From the NCBI GenBank assembly GCA_030544185.1, contig JAUNRO010000025.1:1-15895 (forward strand): DNA of 15,895 nucleotides, read 5' to 3'. The notes below the pieces were generated by a model that saw only the letters and a list, made by a program, of their open reading frames with translations, had not been told where the DNA came from and searched no databases. The translations under genes were made by a program, and so were the position numbers. This stretch comes from Propionibacteriaceae bacterium (GTDB taxonomy: Bacteria; Actinomycetota; Actinomycetes; Propionibacteriales; Propionibacteriaceae). Positions 7,141-14,503 of the stretch are shown here, piece after piece (position 1 is the first letter of the stretch; each line of letters opens with the position of its first letter).

Positions 7141-8276
7141 CGAACGACTTCCGTCCCCTCCGTGGTGGTGGGCTCGGGGTTCAGCAGGACCTCGGTGTCA
7201 TCCTCCATCGGTGAGGTCACGGTGACCTCGCCCTCGGTCGGGTCACCAACCTCGACGGGGTGCCTGACCAGCCGGCCGTTCTCGACGATGAACACATAGC
7301 TGCCGCCCTCGCCGCGCTGGACCGCCTCGACGGGGAGCGTGAACGACTCGGGAGCACCGGCGGCGCTGACCTCAAGGAACAGGGTGTTGCCGGGGACCAG
7401 GTTCTCCTGGGTCTCCAGCTTGGCGACGAACTCATATTGCGCCTGGCCGGCGTTGTCGCCGCCCTGTCCGCCCGCGGCCTCCATCGGGAAGGTGCTGACA
7501 TAGGTGATCGCGCCCCGCCACTTCTGACCCGGCAGGGCCTTGCTCGTGGCGATGAACGGCATGTCCTGCTTGATCTGGGCCCGCTGCAGTTCCGTCAGCG
7601 AGCCCCGCACCTCATAGGGGAGGCTGGACACCAGGCGGATCAATGGCTTGGTGGCCGCGCCCTGGGCGACGGCGTTCCGCTCGTCCTCGTTGACCATCTC
7701 GACGGTGCCGTCGAAGTTGGCGCGCACGGTCAGGGCGGCTACCTGGTCGTTCGCCTCCTCGATATCGAGTTCGGCCATCCGGATCTCGGTCCGCGCCGCC
7801 TCGACGGCCTCGCGGGCCTGATCACGCTGGGTCCTCAGCTCAGCTGCCGCCTCCGTGCCGGGGGCACGCTTGAGGTCCCGATTGATATTTGCGAGGGCTG
7901 TCTCCAGGGTCGGCAATTTCCGCTTGGCGGTCTCGAGCTGGATGCGGGTCTTCTCCTGCCCGATCGTCAGGCTGGGATTGGAATAGACGTAGAGTTCGTC
8001 GCCCTTGCGCACCTGGGCACCCTGGGCGACCTTGATCTCGCTGACCCGGCCCTTCGAGGCATCGACATAAAAATTCTCAGATTCGGCGGTATGCACCGAC
8101 CCGGAGACCAGCTGGGCATCGGAGCCCCGCAGGCTGGCCACGGTCTGGATGGTCATCGGTCGCGCCTGGACACCCTGCTCGTATCCGCCCATCAGCATGG
8201 GCAACATGAGCGTGCCCACGACGAGCGCGACCGCAGCCGTCAGGACCAGCCCGATGATCCAACGCTTCTTCTTCAT
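7137..8276 (-). CDS. Membrane-fusion (HlyD/MacA/YknX-like) subunit of the ABC exporter (379 aa)
   Basis: The protein begins with MKKKRW and one membrane anchor at about residues 6-28. A biotinyl-lipoyl-like half follows at 68-100 (VSEIKVAQGAQVRKGDELYV), then a long alpha-helical hairpin rich in Leu, Ala, Glu and Arg at about 104-182, the second lipoyl half (VRANFDGTVEMVNEDER), and beta-barrel and membrane-proximal domains to the end. This is the MacA/YknX order. In a one-membrane bacterium it probably bridges the permease and the cell wall or substrate. I chose the ATG at 8276: an AGGA nine bases upstream fits a ribosome site, and an upstream ATG at 8348 would only add residues of random composition. 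The acidic, Thr-rich tail lacks family likeness. It is the first gene of the coupled exporter operon. Confidence 0.9.
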   Translation of the reverse strand: MKKKRWIIGLVLTAAVALVVGTLMLPMLMGGYEQGVQARPMTIQTVASLRGSDAQLVSGSVHTAESENFYVDASKGRVSEIKVAQGAQVRKGDELYVYSNPSLTIGQEKTRIQLETAKRKLPTLETALANINRDLKRAPGTEAAAELRTQRDQAREAVEAARTEIRMAELDIEEANDQVAALTVRANFDGTVEMVNEDERNAVAQGAATKPLIRLVSSLPYEVRGSLTELQRAQIKQDMPFIATSKALPGQKWRGAITYVSTFPMEAAGGQGGDNAGQAQYEFVAKLETQENLVPGNTLFLEVSAAGAPESFTLPVEAVQRGEGGSYVFIVENGRLVRHPVEVGDPTEGEVTVTSPMEDDTEVLLNPEPTTTEGTEVVR

Positions 8277-8319
8277 AGGGAAGGATCCTCTCAGGGAGGT
8301 CGGCCGGTGGCCATGGCGG

Positions 8320-8331
8320 TGTTCGCGAACA
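8320..8331. promoter_or_regulatory. Perfect 12-bp palindrome in the exporter leader
   Basis: TGTTCGCGAACA is a perfect palindrome 44-55 bases before the membrane-fusion start. If the predicted minus-strand promoter is right, it lies in the transcribed leader, where a bound repressor could block elongation. It is not an actinobacterial LexA box, which needs GAAC-N4-GTTC in the other half-site order. Confidence 0.3.
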
Positions 8332-8363
8332 GGAAGTTGCGCAGCCACGGGGGCCGTCTTTAG

Positions 8364-8391
8364 AGACTATCCGCCGATGCGAGCCAGCCAA
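8364..8391 (-). promoter_or_regulatory. Candidate promoter of the exporter operon
   Basis: On the minus strand, TTGGCT (8391-8386) is followed after 16 bases by TAGTCT (8369-8364), a reasonable -35/-10 pair for the main actinobacterial sigma factor. Transcription would start near 8357, leaving a leader of about 80 bases before the membrane-fusion gene. Confidence 0.38.
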
Positions 8392-8429
8392 GTCCCAACG
8401 AACCCTGGATAACCACCCAGGACTAACCA

Positions 8430-8466
8430 TTGACACGTGACTTTTTGGTCACCTATTGTTGAGGTC
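8430..8466 (+). promoter_or_regulatory. Leaderless promoter and likely operator of the ArsR gene
   Basis: A consensus -35 TTGACA (8430-8435) and -10 TATTGT (8454-8459) are separated by 18 bases. Seven bases after the -10 comes the ATG at 8467, so the mRNA should start at or next to the start codon. The spacer contains the inverted repeat GTGAC-N6-GTCAC (8437-8452), where a bound dimer would exclude RNA polymerase. GGTCA also recurs at 8447-8451 and 8463-8467. Autorepression by ArsR is inference. Confidence 0.62.
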
Positions 8467-8883
8467 ATGGACGACGACCTCGTGTTCAAGGCGCTGGCGG
8501 ACCCAACCCGCCGGCTGCTGCTGGACGCGCTCTTCGAGCGGGACGGCCGCTCACTCGGAGAACTGGAAGCGGTGGTCGTCGCCCAGGGCATCGAGATGAC
8601 CAGGTTCGGGGTTGCAAAACACCTGCGCATCCTCGAGTCCGCCGGGCTCGTCAACTCCCGCAAGCAGGGGCGGGAGAAGCTCCACCACCTCAACCCGGTC
8701 CCGATCCAGGCAATCCACGAACGCTGGATCGGACGGTTCCTCGACGACTCCCCCGAGGGTCGCCGCGCCACCGAGCGGGCCGTCATCTCCGCCGGCCTGC
8801 TCGACCTCAGGAGACGCCTCGAAGGCGAACCCCCCGAAAAATCCCCAAGCAGCCAGACTGATCCAGAAAGGCCACGGCCATGA
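8467..8883 (+). CDS. ArsR-family transcriptional regulator without metal-binding cysteines (138 aa)
   Basis: Residues 1-85 form a winged helix-turn-helix of the ArsR/SmtB type: VFKALADPTRRLLLDALFER is the standard first helix pair, FGVAKHLRILESAGLV the recognition region, and RKQGREKLHHLNPVPIQ the wing. The protein contains no cysteine, so it cannot sense metals through the classic CxC site. It matches the branch that pairs with SRPBCC proteins. A GTG at 8437 is also in frame, but it lies between the -35 and -10 boxes, so ATG 8467 is the start. The C-terminal 40 residues are charged and Pro-rich and probably disordered. The stop overlaps the next start as ATGA. It may also control the divergent exporter (inference). 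Confidence 0.9.
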   Translation: MDDDLVFKALADPTRRLLLDALFERDGRSLGELEAVVVAQGIEMTRFGVAKHLRILESAGLVNSRKQGREKLHHLNPVPIQAIHERWIGRFLDDSPEGRRATERAVISAGLLDLRRRLEGEPPEKSPSSQTDPERPRP

Positions 8884-9368
8884 GCAACGACAACGTCCAG
8901 ATCTACAGCATCTATATCAAGGCCCCCGCCCAGCAGGTGTGGGATGCGATCACCACCTCCGAATACACGACCCGCTGGGGCTATGGCGGCGAGACCGAGA
9001 TCGACCAGAAGGTCGGCGGGCGCTATCGCAACATTGCGACCGATGAGATGAAGCAAATGGGCATGGGCGAGGACGCCGTCCTCGGCGAGGTCCTCGAAAT
9101 CGATCCGCCCAACCGCCTCGTGCTGTCCTGGCAGCCGACGTGGCACCCGGAGTCCCAGCCGACCCGGCTCACCTGGGAGCTCATCGAATATCCCAGCGGT
9201 CTCACGTTCGTGAAGCTGACCCACGACGTCAGTGCGGCGCCGGAATATGCCGCAGAGTTCGCCGGCGGCAACGATCCTGGCGCCGGTGGCGGCGGCTGGC
9301 CGTGGTGCCTCGCGGGCCTCAAGACGCTGCTGGAGACCGGCGAGCCGATGGACGAACCGGCCGCCTGA
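8880..9368 (+). CDS. SRPBCC/AHSA1-like (START-superfamily) protein (162 aa)
   Basis: The N-terminal IYSIYIKAPAQQVWDAITTSE and the following WGYGGETEIDQKVGGRY are the usual opening of the bacterial Aha1/SRPBCC family (PF08327-like), whose helix-grip fold encloses a hydrophobic cavity. Later marks are GEVLEIDPPNRLVLSW (69-84), LTWELIEYPSGLTFVKLTH and the final long helix with WPWCLAGLKTLLETG (140-154). The role of bacterial members is mostly unknown; binding of a small hydrophobic ligand is the common view. Translational coupling to ArsR through ATGA is a very common pairing and suggests a shared response. It ends just before a strong two-way terminator. Confidence 0.88.
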   Translation: MSNDNVQIYSIYIKAPAQQVWDAITTSEYTTRWGYGGETEIDQKVGGRYRNIATDEMKQMGMGEDAVLGEVLEIDPPNRLVLSWQPTWHPESQPTRLTWELIEYPSGLTFVKLTHDVSAAPEYAAEFAGGNDPGAGGGGWPWCLAGLKTLLETGEPMDEPAA

Positions 9369-9395
9369 CCCCGATCGATCCACGACTCCCGCCAC

Positions 9396-9444
9396 AACCC
9401 CAGCGGGCCGCGTGACCAACCCCGGTCGCGCGGCCCGTCGGGTT
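9396..9444. terminator. Bidirectional hairpin terminator between the convergent SRPBCC and TetR genes
   Basis: CGGGCCGCG (9404-9412) pairs perfectly with CGCGGCCCG (9429-9437). Inside, GACC (9414-9417) pairs with GGTC (9424-9427) around the six-base loop AACCCC, with one U-G pair between the two stems. AACCC (9396-9400) and GGGTT (9440-9444) extend it outward. T-containing flanks lie on both sides (GGGTTT on plus, GGGGTTGTGG on minus), so it can end both transcripts. Confidence 0.75.
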
Positions 9445-10035
9445 TCACTCGGAGGCGATCAGGCCCGCGAGCAGTGCCCGCACCGCTCCCCCCAGCGCGT
9501 CCATCGCGGAATCCGGATCGGAGGCCGACGCGACCCACAGCGCCGCCTCGTTGAGCGCGCCGGACAGCAGGATCGCCGCAGCCTGGGGATCGCCTCGAAA
9601 CTGCCCCGCCTTCTCCAGCTCTCGCAGTCCCACCTCCAGCCCGTGCCGCGAGTGCTGCGCGTCCAGGGCCCGCCAGGCCTCCCAGCCGACGACCGCCGGC
9701 CCGTCAACGAGCATGATCCGTTGCACCCCCGGATCGGTCGCCGCCCGCACGAACGCCAGGCATCCGGCCTCGATCCCGCCGCGCAGGCCACCGGCTCCGT
9801 CCGCGGCCCGCTCCACCGCCTCGGCGACCTCCGCCATCACGATCGCCAGCACGTCGGCGAACAGATCCTCCTTGACCCGATAGCGGTGATACACCGCTCC
9901 GCGCGTGACTCCGGCCGCCGCGGCGACCTCGACGAGCCGCACCCGGGCGTACCCCTCAGTGGCGAACGCCTCGCGCGCCGCAGCCAGGATCCGCCGCCCC
10001 GTCGCCTCCGCTTCCTCTCGGCTCGCTCGCGCCAT
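9445..10035 (-). CDS. TetR-family transcriptional repressor (196 aa)
   Basis: The N-terminal DNA-binding domain is typical of TetR: RRILAAAREAFATEGYARV (14-32), then VEVAAAAGVTRGAVYHRYRVKEDLF (35-59) with the AVYHRY recognition helix. The remaining 130 or so residues form a helical ligand and dimer domain with a C-terminal pattern (VQRIMLVDGPAVVGW) common in actinobacterial TetR proteins. Effector unknown. It is divergent from a VOC gene across 74 bases that hold two near-identical 19-bp boxes, so it most likely represses itself and that gene. AAGGAAGGGG a few bases before the ATG serves as ribosome site. The stop lies against the two-way terminator. Confidence 0.93.
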   Translation of the reverse strand: MARASREEAEATGRRILAAAREAFATEGYARVRLVEVAAAAGVTRGAVYHRYRVKEDLFADVLAIVMAEVAEAVERAADGAGGLRGGIEAGCLAFVRAATDPGVQRIMLVDGPAVVGWEAWRALDAQHSRHGLEVGLRELEKAGQFRGDPQAAAILLSGALNEAALWVASASDPDSAMDALGGAVRALLAGLIASE

Positions 10036-10049
10036 GACGCCCCTTCCTT

Positions 10050-10068
10050 TACATGCACGGTGTATGTA
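10050..10068. promoter_or_regulatory. TetR operator-like box 1
   Basis: TACATGCACGGTGTATGTA is a near-perfect 19-bp palindrome (8 of 9 half-site positions symmetric). It lies 15 bases upstream of the TetR start and is 16/19 identical to box 2, 28 bases away. Confidence 0.72.
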
Positions 10069-10077
10069 TCCTCGTCA

Positions 10078-10096
10078 TACAAACACGGCGTATGTA
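10078..10096. promoter_or_regulatory. TetR operator-like box 2
   Basis: TACAAACACGGCGTATGTA has 7 of 9 half-site positions symmetric and matches box 1 in the same orientation. The outer arms of the two boxes also form one large inverted repeat, CCTTTACAT (10046-10054) with ATGTAAAGG (10092-10100). Its right arm runs into the AAAGGAG ribosome site (10096-10102) of the VOC gene, so a bound repressor would cover that region. Confidence 0.68.
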
Positions 10097-10109
10097 AAGG
10101 AGCATAGCC

Positions 10110-10517
10110 ATGACCCTCACCAGCCTCTATCCCGTGCTCATGACCGACGACGTCCCCGGCACTGCGGCATTCTTCACCGACTTGCTCGACTTCGACGTCA
10201 CGTTCGCCGCGGACTGGTATGTCTCACTCACCCGCGACGGCTTCGAACTCGCGGTTCTCCAGGCCGGCCACCGCACGATCCCCGCTTCCTATCCGCGGGC
10301 GACCTCGACGGGGCTGCTCATCAACCTGGAGGTCGACGACGTGGACGCGGAACACGCGACACTGGTCACCGAACGCGGCCTGACGCCCCTGCTCGACCTC
10401 CGCACCGAGGCCTTCGGCCAGCGCCACTTCATCGTCACCGGCCCCGAGGGGGTGCTGATCGACGTGATCACGCCGATCCCGCCAGCGCCGGAGTATGCCG
10501 GGGCGTTCACGGCGTGA
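10110..10517 (+). CDS. VOC-family (glyoxalase/bleomycin-resistance fold) protein, metal ligands not conserved (135 aa)
   Basis: The protein has the paired beta-alpha-beta-beta-beta layout of the vicinal oxygen chelate fold: [20 protein letters not shown] (6-25), a central [23 protein letters not shown] (68-90) and [12 protein letters not shown] (111-122). By motif alignment with glyoxalase I, the usual metal-ligand positions read Tyr7 instead of His and Asp118 instead of Glu, with no His at the start of the central strand. It is therefore more likely a ligand-binding or drug-sequestering protein than a classic metalloenzyme (inference). AAAGGAG seven bases before the ATG is a strong ribosome site. 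It is the probable main target of the divergent TetR repressor. Confidence 0.87.
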   Translation: MTLTSLYPVLMTDDVPGTAAFFTDLLDFDVTFAADWYVSLTRDGFELAVLQAGHRTIPASYPRATSTGLLINLEVDDVDAEHATLVTERGLTPLLDLRTEAFGQRHFIVTGPEGVLIDVITPIPPAPEYAGAFTA

Positions 10518-10542
10518 GGTTCCCCCGCGCGGGCCTCCTGCG

Positions 10543-10548
10543 TACCCT
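10543..10548 (+). promoter_or_regulatory. Candidate leaderless -10 box of the second AraC gene
   Basis: TACCCT fits TANNNT and lies six bases before the ATG at 10555, which has no Shine-Dalgarno. This is the pattern of leaderless actinobacterial genes. The -35 region is weak, so cotranscription from the VOC gene 37 bases upstream remains possible. Confidence 0.33.
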
Positions 10549-10554
10549 GAATTC

Positions 10555-11358
10555 ATGGACGTCCCGCACCGGGTCCATCCGGCACTCCGGGGACTGGTGA
10601 ACAGGCTGCAGGGCTATGACGTGCGCCTTGATCCGCAGGCGGTGCACCATGGCGTGCCGAGCCCGTCGGCGACGGTCATCATCAGCTTTGACGAACCGCT
10701 GGATGTCGGTTGGCACGGCGATCCGGCCAGCCGCGTCCGGCGCTGGCTGCTGGCCTCGGGGATGCACACCGCACCGGCGCTCATCCACACCCACGGGGTC
10801 CAGCACGGGATCCAGCTGGCGCTCACGCCGGCCGGGTGCCGCGCGCTGCTCGGGCTGCCCATCGGGGCGATCGCCCATGGGCTCACCGACCACACCGACC
10901 TCCCGCTCGGCATCCCCGGCGACCTTCACGCGCAGCTCGCGGCGGCCGCTTGGCCCACCCGGTTCCGGCTTCTGGAGGAGCACCTGCTTCGGCTCGCCGC
11001 GCACGAGCGCACCCGCGTGCCGGACGACCTGACGCAGGCCTGGCGCATAATCGCCACGGCCCACGGCCGCGTCGGCGTCGCCGAACTCGCGAGCACGATC
11101 GGCTGGTCGCGCCGCCATCTGGTAAACCGGTTCAGCGCGGAGTTCGGCGTGCCGCCGCGCGACCTGGGTCGGCTGCACCGGTTCGGGGCGGCGCAGGCGT
11201 ACGCCCGGGCGGGCGCCCCGTGGGCCGACGTGGCAGCGCGCGCCGGCTATGCGGACCAGGCCCACCTCTCCCGCGAGTTCCGGGCCTTGGCCGGCCGGAC
11301 GCCGACGCAGTGGCGCGCCGAAGCCTTCCCAATCGTTCAAGACCTCGAAGGCAGCTGA
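10555..11358 (+). CDS. AraC-family transcriptional regulator (267 aa)
   Basis: The C-terminal domain carries two helix-turn-helix motifs, near residues 174-193 (GVAELASTIGWSRRHLVNRF) and 223-243 (WADVAARAGYADQAHLSREF), ending in the family-typical AGRTPTQWR. Residues 1-150 resemble the DUF6597-like N-terminal domain seen in many actinobacterial regulators of this size, with a YDVRLDPQAVHHGVPSPSAT opening. Effector unknown. I chose ATG 10555; an ATG at 10495 overlaps the upstream VOC gene and adds 20 unlike residues. A VOC gene follows 16 bases later, so the two form a likely operon, a common pairing in actinobacteria. Confidence 0.87.
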   Translation: MDVPHRVHPALRGLVNRLQGYDVRLDPQAVHHGVPSPSATVIISFDEPLDVGWHGDPASRVRRWLLASGMHTAPALIHTHGVQHGIQLALTPAGCRALLGLPIGAIAHGLTDHTDLPLGIPGDLHAQLAAAAWPTRFRLLEEHLLRLAAHERTRVPDDLTQAWRIIATAHGRVGVAELASTIGWSRRHLVNRFSAEFGVPPRDLGRLHRFGAAQAYARAGAPWADVAARAGYADQAHLSREFRALAGRTPTQWRAEAFPIVQDLEGS

Positions 11359-11374
11359 GCACGAGGCTGGGGCC

Positions 11375-11782
11375 ATGACGAAACCCACTCTGTTCCACAG
11401 CCTGGCCTTCCGCGACGCGGACGCCGGGATCGCCTTCCTCACGTCGCTCGGATTCGAGGAGCGTCTGGTTGTCCGCAACGACACCGAACCCAGCGTGGTC
11501 GAGCACGCGCAATTTCATTGGGGCGACTGCGGAGCCATCATGTTCGGCTCCGCCCAACGCGCCGACGCCCCCGGCAGCGACTGGGAACGCCGCGTCGGCG
11601 TCGCCTCCTGCTATCTGGTCGTGGCGAGCGATGCGGAAGTCGACGAGGTCTATCAGCGCGCCGTGGCTGCGGGCGCGACATCGCTGCAGGAGCCGGCCGA
11701 CCAGGACTACGGCGGTCGCAGCTGCGGGGTCGCCGACCCCGAGGGCAATCAGTGGTCGATCGGTTCCTATGCCGGGGAGTGA
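11375..11782 (+). CDS. VOC-family (glyoxalase/bleomycin-resistance, PhnB-like) protein (135 aa)
   Basis: FHSLAFRDADAGIAFLTSLGFEE (7-29) opens the first half of the VOC fold, and DYGGRSCGVADPEGNQWSIG (111-130) is the conserved closing motif of the PhnB/bleomycin-resistance branch. The protein is distinct from the VOC protein encoded about 850 bases upstream, so the two are not a recent duplication. Start ATG 11375 has a GAGG-containing ribosome site, while a longer frame from 11249 overlaps the AraC gene. It probably binds or modifies a small molecule sensed by the adjacent AraC regulator (inference). Its last 16 bases overlap the convergent dienelactone hydrolase gene. Confidence 0.88.
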   Translation: MTKPTLFHSLAFRDADAGIAFLTSLGFEERLVVRNDTEPSVVEHAQFHWGDCGAIMFGSAQRADAPGSDWERRVGVASCYLVVASDAEVDEVYQRAVAAGATSLQEPADQDYGGRSCGVADPEGNQWSIGSYAGE

Positions 11783-12495
11783 ACGGGGAGGTGCTCGCGG
11801 AGCCACTCGACGGTCCGGCCCCAGGCCTGGGCCGATGCCTCCGGGTGGTGCAGCGGGCCGTCGCTGTTGTCGAACGCGTGGTCGGCGCCCGGATAGGTGC
11901 AGAACGTGGTGGCGGGTTGCTGGGTCAGCACGGACTCGATCCGCCGGACCAGGTCCGCGGCAATGTATTGGTCGGCCAACCCGAAGTGGTGCAGGCTCGG
12001 CGCGACCACCGTCGCCGTGTCCACGAGGCCCGCGAGCGCGGAGCCATAGAAGCTGACGAGTGCGTCGACGGACCGGCCGCCACCGTCGGCGCCCTCCAGG
12101 TGTGCCGCGACGGCGAAGCCGAGGCCACCGCCGAAGCAGAAGCCGATGACCCCGGTTCCACCGGTGACGGCGTCGTTCCCGCGCAGCTGTTCGACGGCGG
12201 CGGCCCCGTCGAGCACGGCCTGGCCCCAGTCCAGTTCGGTGACCTTGGTCATCGCCCGCTCGATGGTCTCCCATCCGAACGGCCCGACGTCCCCACTGCG
12301 CCAATAGATCTCAGGCGCGAGCACGACATAACCGAGATCCGCCAGATCCTGGGCGCGGCGCCGGATGTAGTCACTGACCCCGAAGATCTCCTGCAGCAGC
12401 ACCAGCCCCGGCCCGGACCCGGATTCAGGCAGCCAGAGATGGGCCGGCAGCTGCCCCCCGTCAGCGGTGGGGACGCTCGTCATGGAGTTCGCCAT
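11767..12495 (-). CDS. Dienelactone hydrolase family protein (242 aa)
   Basis: This is an alpha/beta hydrolase of the dienelactone hydrolase family, which opens lactone or ester rings. The expected cysteine triad is visible: Cys120 in GFCFGGG, Asp175 in GLADQYI, and His206 in PGADHAFDN, plus Glu36 in LLQEIFGV, which activates the cysteine in the Pseudomonas enzyme. Length is normal. Whether it acts on dienelactone is uncertain; no other catechol-pathway gene is in view. The ATG at 12495 lies six bases after a minus-strand TAGGGT -10 box, so its mRNA is probably leaderless; Met5 is an alternative start. It is divergent from mutA and overlaps the convergent VOC gene by 16 bases. Confidence 0.9.
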   Translation of the reverse strand: MANSMTSVPTADGGQLPAHLWLPESGSGPGLVLLQEIFGVSDYIRRRAQDLADLGYVVLAPEIYWRSGDVGPFGWETIERAMTKVTELDWGQAVLDGAAAVEQLRGNDAVTGGTGVIGFCFGGGLGFAVAAHLEGADGGGRSVDALVSFYGSALAGLVDTATVVAPSLHHFGLADQYIAADLVRRIESVLTQQPATTFCTYPGADHAFDNSDGPLHHPEASAQAWGRTVEWLREHLPVHSPA

Positions 12496-12501
12496 GGCCC
12501 G

Positions 12502-12507
12502 ACCCTA
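12502..12507 (-). promoter_or_regulatory. Leaderless -10 box of the dienelactone hydrolase gene
   Basis: On the minus strand this is TAGGGT, a good actinobacterial -10, ending six bases before the ATG. No Shine-Dalgarno is present between them. The -35 side (GCTCAG at 17 bases) is poor. Confidence 0.42.
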
Positions 12508-12566
12508 TCGAGCGGGTTCCTCCACTGAGCTCGGGGATTCCCCCACCGCGGACGGAGGCTCATGGC

Positions 12567-12599
12567 TAAAGTGAGGCGCACTGGACCTAGTCGGAGGGG
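12567..12599 (+). promoter_or_regulatory. Candidate -10 box and ribosome site of mutA
   Basis: TAAAGT (12567-12572) is a possible -10 box without a clear -35. A strong GGAGGGG at 12593-12599 lies eight bases before the mutA ATG and decides that start. The whole divergent gap to the hydrolase gene is only 112 bases. Confidence 0.4.
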
Positions 12600-12607
12600 C
12601 ATCACGC

Positions 12608-14503
12608 ATGGCCGAGAACGACACCCTGGAAAGCCAGGAACGAGTTCCTGACGAGCTCGACCTGGGCTCGGTGTTCCCGACCCCGAACCGGGAGCAGTGG
12701 GAAGCCGAAGTATTGAAGGTGCTCAACCGGCGCCGCGCACCGGGCACAGAGCTCCCGATCGAGAAGGCGCTCTCGCGCCTGCGCGACACCACGATCGAGG
12801 GCATCACGATCGAACCGCTCTACACCAAGGACGACCGCTCGCTCGGTTTCCCGGGTGTCGCGCCCTTTGATCGCGGTGCGTCGATCCGCTCGGGCGAGAT
12901 GGCCGCATGGGACGTCCGTCAGCTCCACGAGGACCCCGACGCCGCCATCACGCGCCAGGCGATCCTCAACGATCTCGAACGCGGCGCCACCTCGGTGTGG
13001 CTGCGCACCGGCAGCGACGCGATCAGCCCCGGCGACCTCGGCGGTGTCCTCGGCGACGTCCTGCTCGATCTCGCCGGTGTGGCGGTCTCCAGCCGCGACG
13101 ACCAGGTCGCCGCCGCAGCGGCCCTGGCCAAGGTCTGGAAGGACCGCGGCATCGACCTCACCACCGCGACCGGCAACCTCGGCCTCGACGCGCTCGCGCT
13201 GGCGGCCACCACCGGCACCGCCCCCGACCTCGCGCCGCATCGCGAATGGGTCGCCGCGACCCTCGAGGGCCTGCCCGGGGTCCGCGCCCTGACCGTTGAC
13301 GTGCTGCCTTATCACGACGCCGGCGCCTCCGACGCCGACGAACTCGGCCTCGCCATCGCGACCGGTGTCGCCTATCTGCGCGATCTGGAGGAGGCCGGCA
13401 TCGCCCCGGCCGATGCGTACGCCCAGATCGAGTTCCGGGTCTCGGCCACCGCCGACCAGTTCCTGACGATCGCCCGCCTGCGCGCCCTGCGCCGGCTCTG
13501 GTCGCGGGTGGGCGAGGTCGTCGGGATCGCGGCCGACCAGCGCGGGGCCCGCCAGCACGCGGTGACCTCGTGGCGGATGATGTCGCGCGATGACGCCTAT
13601 GTGAACGTCCTGCGGGCCACGCTTGCCTGCTTCTCCGCCTCCGTGGGTGGCGCCGAGGCGATCACGGTGCTCCCCTTCGACACCGTGCACGGGCTGCCCA
13701 ACGACTTCTCCCGGCGGATCGCCCGCAACACCCAGGTGATCCTCGCCGAGGAATCGAATATCGCCCGGGTCAACGACCCCGCGGGTGGCTCCTTCTTCGT
13801 CGAGGCGCTCACCGATCAACTCGCCGAGGCCGGCTGGAAGTGGTTCCAGCAGATCGAGGCCGAGGGCGGCATGACCAAGGCCGTCAACACCGCGCTGATC
13901 ACCGACCGTCTCGCGGCCAGCACCGCCGAGCGCGATCGCCGCCTCTCCGACCGTTCCGCGCCCCTCACCGGCGTGAGCATGTTCCCCCAGACCGTGGAGC
14001 CGGTGATCGAGCGTACGCCGAGACCGCCGGCACCCGAGTCCGCGCTCCCGCGGCGGCGTGATGCCGAGATCTTCGAAGGGCTGCGCGACCGGACCGAGGC
14101 GCTCGCCCAGACGAACGGCCGCCAGCCGGCGGTTCTGCTCGCCGCCCTCGGCAGCCGCCGCGATTTCGGCGCGCGGGAGACCTTCACGACCAGCCTGCTC
14201 GGCGTGGCCGGGATCGGCGCACCGCTGGTCGAGGGCACCGACCCCGATGTGTTCGCCACCGGCCTCAAGGAGGCCGGCACCAAGGTGGCGGTGTTGTGCT
14301 CCTCGGCGAAGATGTATGCCCAGCACGGCGCAGCGGTCGCCCAGGCCCTGCGTGACGCGGGGGCCCGGACGGTCCTGATCGCCGGCAACGCGAAGGAGCT
14401 CGGCGACGCCCCCGAGGGCACCGTCGACGGCGCCCTGTTCGCCGGAGTCGACACAATCCCCCTTCTCACGTCCATCCTCGACACCCTGGAGACGGCACGA
14501 TGA
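12608..14503 (+). CDS. mutA: Methylmalonyl-CoA mutase small (beta) subunit
   Basis: MutA is the structural, non-catalytic partner of MutB in the adenosylcobalamin-dependent mutase that interconverts succinyl-CoA and (R)-methylmalonyl-CoA in the propionate pathway. The barrel half is recognised by [46 protein letters not shown] and [20 protein letters not shown] stretches. The C-terminal third is a degenerate B12-type domain: at residues 516-521 it reads SRRDFG where the large subunit has the cobalt-ligating DxHxxG, as expected for the small subunit. At 631 residues it matches the P. freudenreichii protein (about 638). A GGAGGGG ribosome site fixes the ATG at 12608. Its TGA overlaps the mutB ATG as ATGA, ensuring 1:1 synthesis of the subunits. 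Confidence 0.97.
   Translation: MAENDTLESQERVPDELDLGSVFPTPNREQWEAEVLKVLNRRRAPGTELPIEKALSRLRDTTIEGITIEPLYTKDDRSLGFPGVAPFDRGASIRSGEMAAWDVRQLHEDPDAAITRQAILNDLERGATSVWLRTGSDAISPGDLGGVLGDVLLDLAGVAVSSRDDQVAAAAALAKVWKDRGIDLTTATGNLGLDALALAATTGTAPDLAPHREWVAATLEGLPGVRALTVDVLPYHDAGASDADELGLAIATGVAYLRDLEEAGIAPADAYAQIEFRVSATADQFLTIARLRALRRLWSRVGEVVGIAADQRGARQHAVTSWRMMSRDDAYVNVLRATLACFSASVGGAEAITVLPFDTVHGLPNDFSRRIARNTQVILAEESNIARVNDPAGGSFFVEALTDQLAEAGWKWFQQIEAEGGMTKAVNTALITDRLAASTAERDRRLSDRSAPLTGVSMFPQTVEPVIERTPRPPAPESALPRRRDAEIFEGLRDRTEALAQTNGRQPAVLLAALGSRRDFGARETFTTSLLGVAGIGAPLVEGTDPDVFATGLKEAGTKVAVLCSSAKMYAQHGAAVAQALRDAGARTVLIAGNAKELGDAPEGTVDGALFAGVDTIPLLTSILDTLETAR

Noticed and set aside
8320..8331. 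LexA/SOS box
   Set aside because: The palindrome TGTTCGCGAACA has the half-sites in the opposite order from the actinobacterial GAAC-N4-GTTC box; kept only as an unassigned palindrome.
10524..10533. CCCGCGCGGG palindrome after the first VOC gene as a terminator
   Set aside because: Ten bases with no room for a loop and no T run; expected by chance in GC-rich DNA.
14155..14180. MutA lacking the B12 motif DxHxxG read as a defect
   Set aside because: The small subunit of two-subunit mutases normally lacks this motif, so it is expected and not a mutation.
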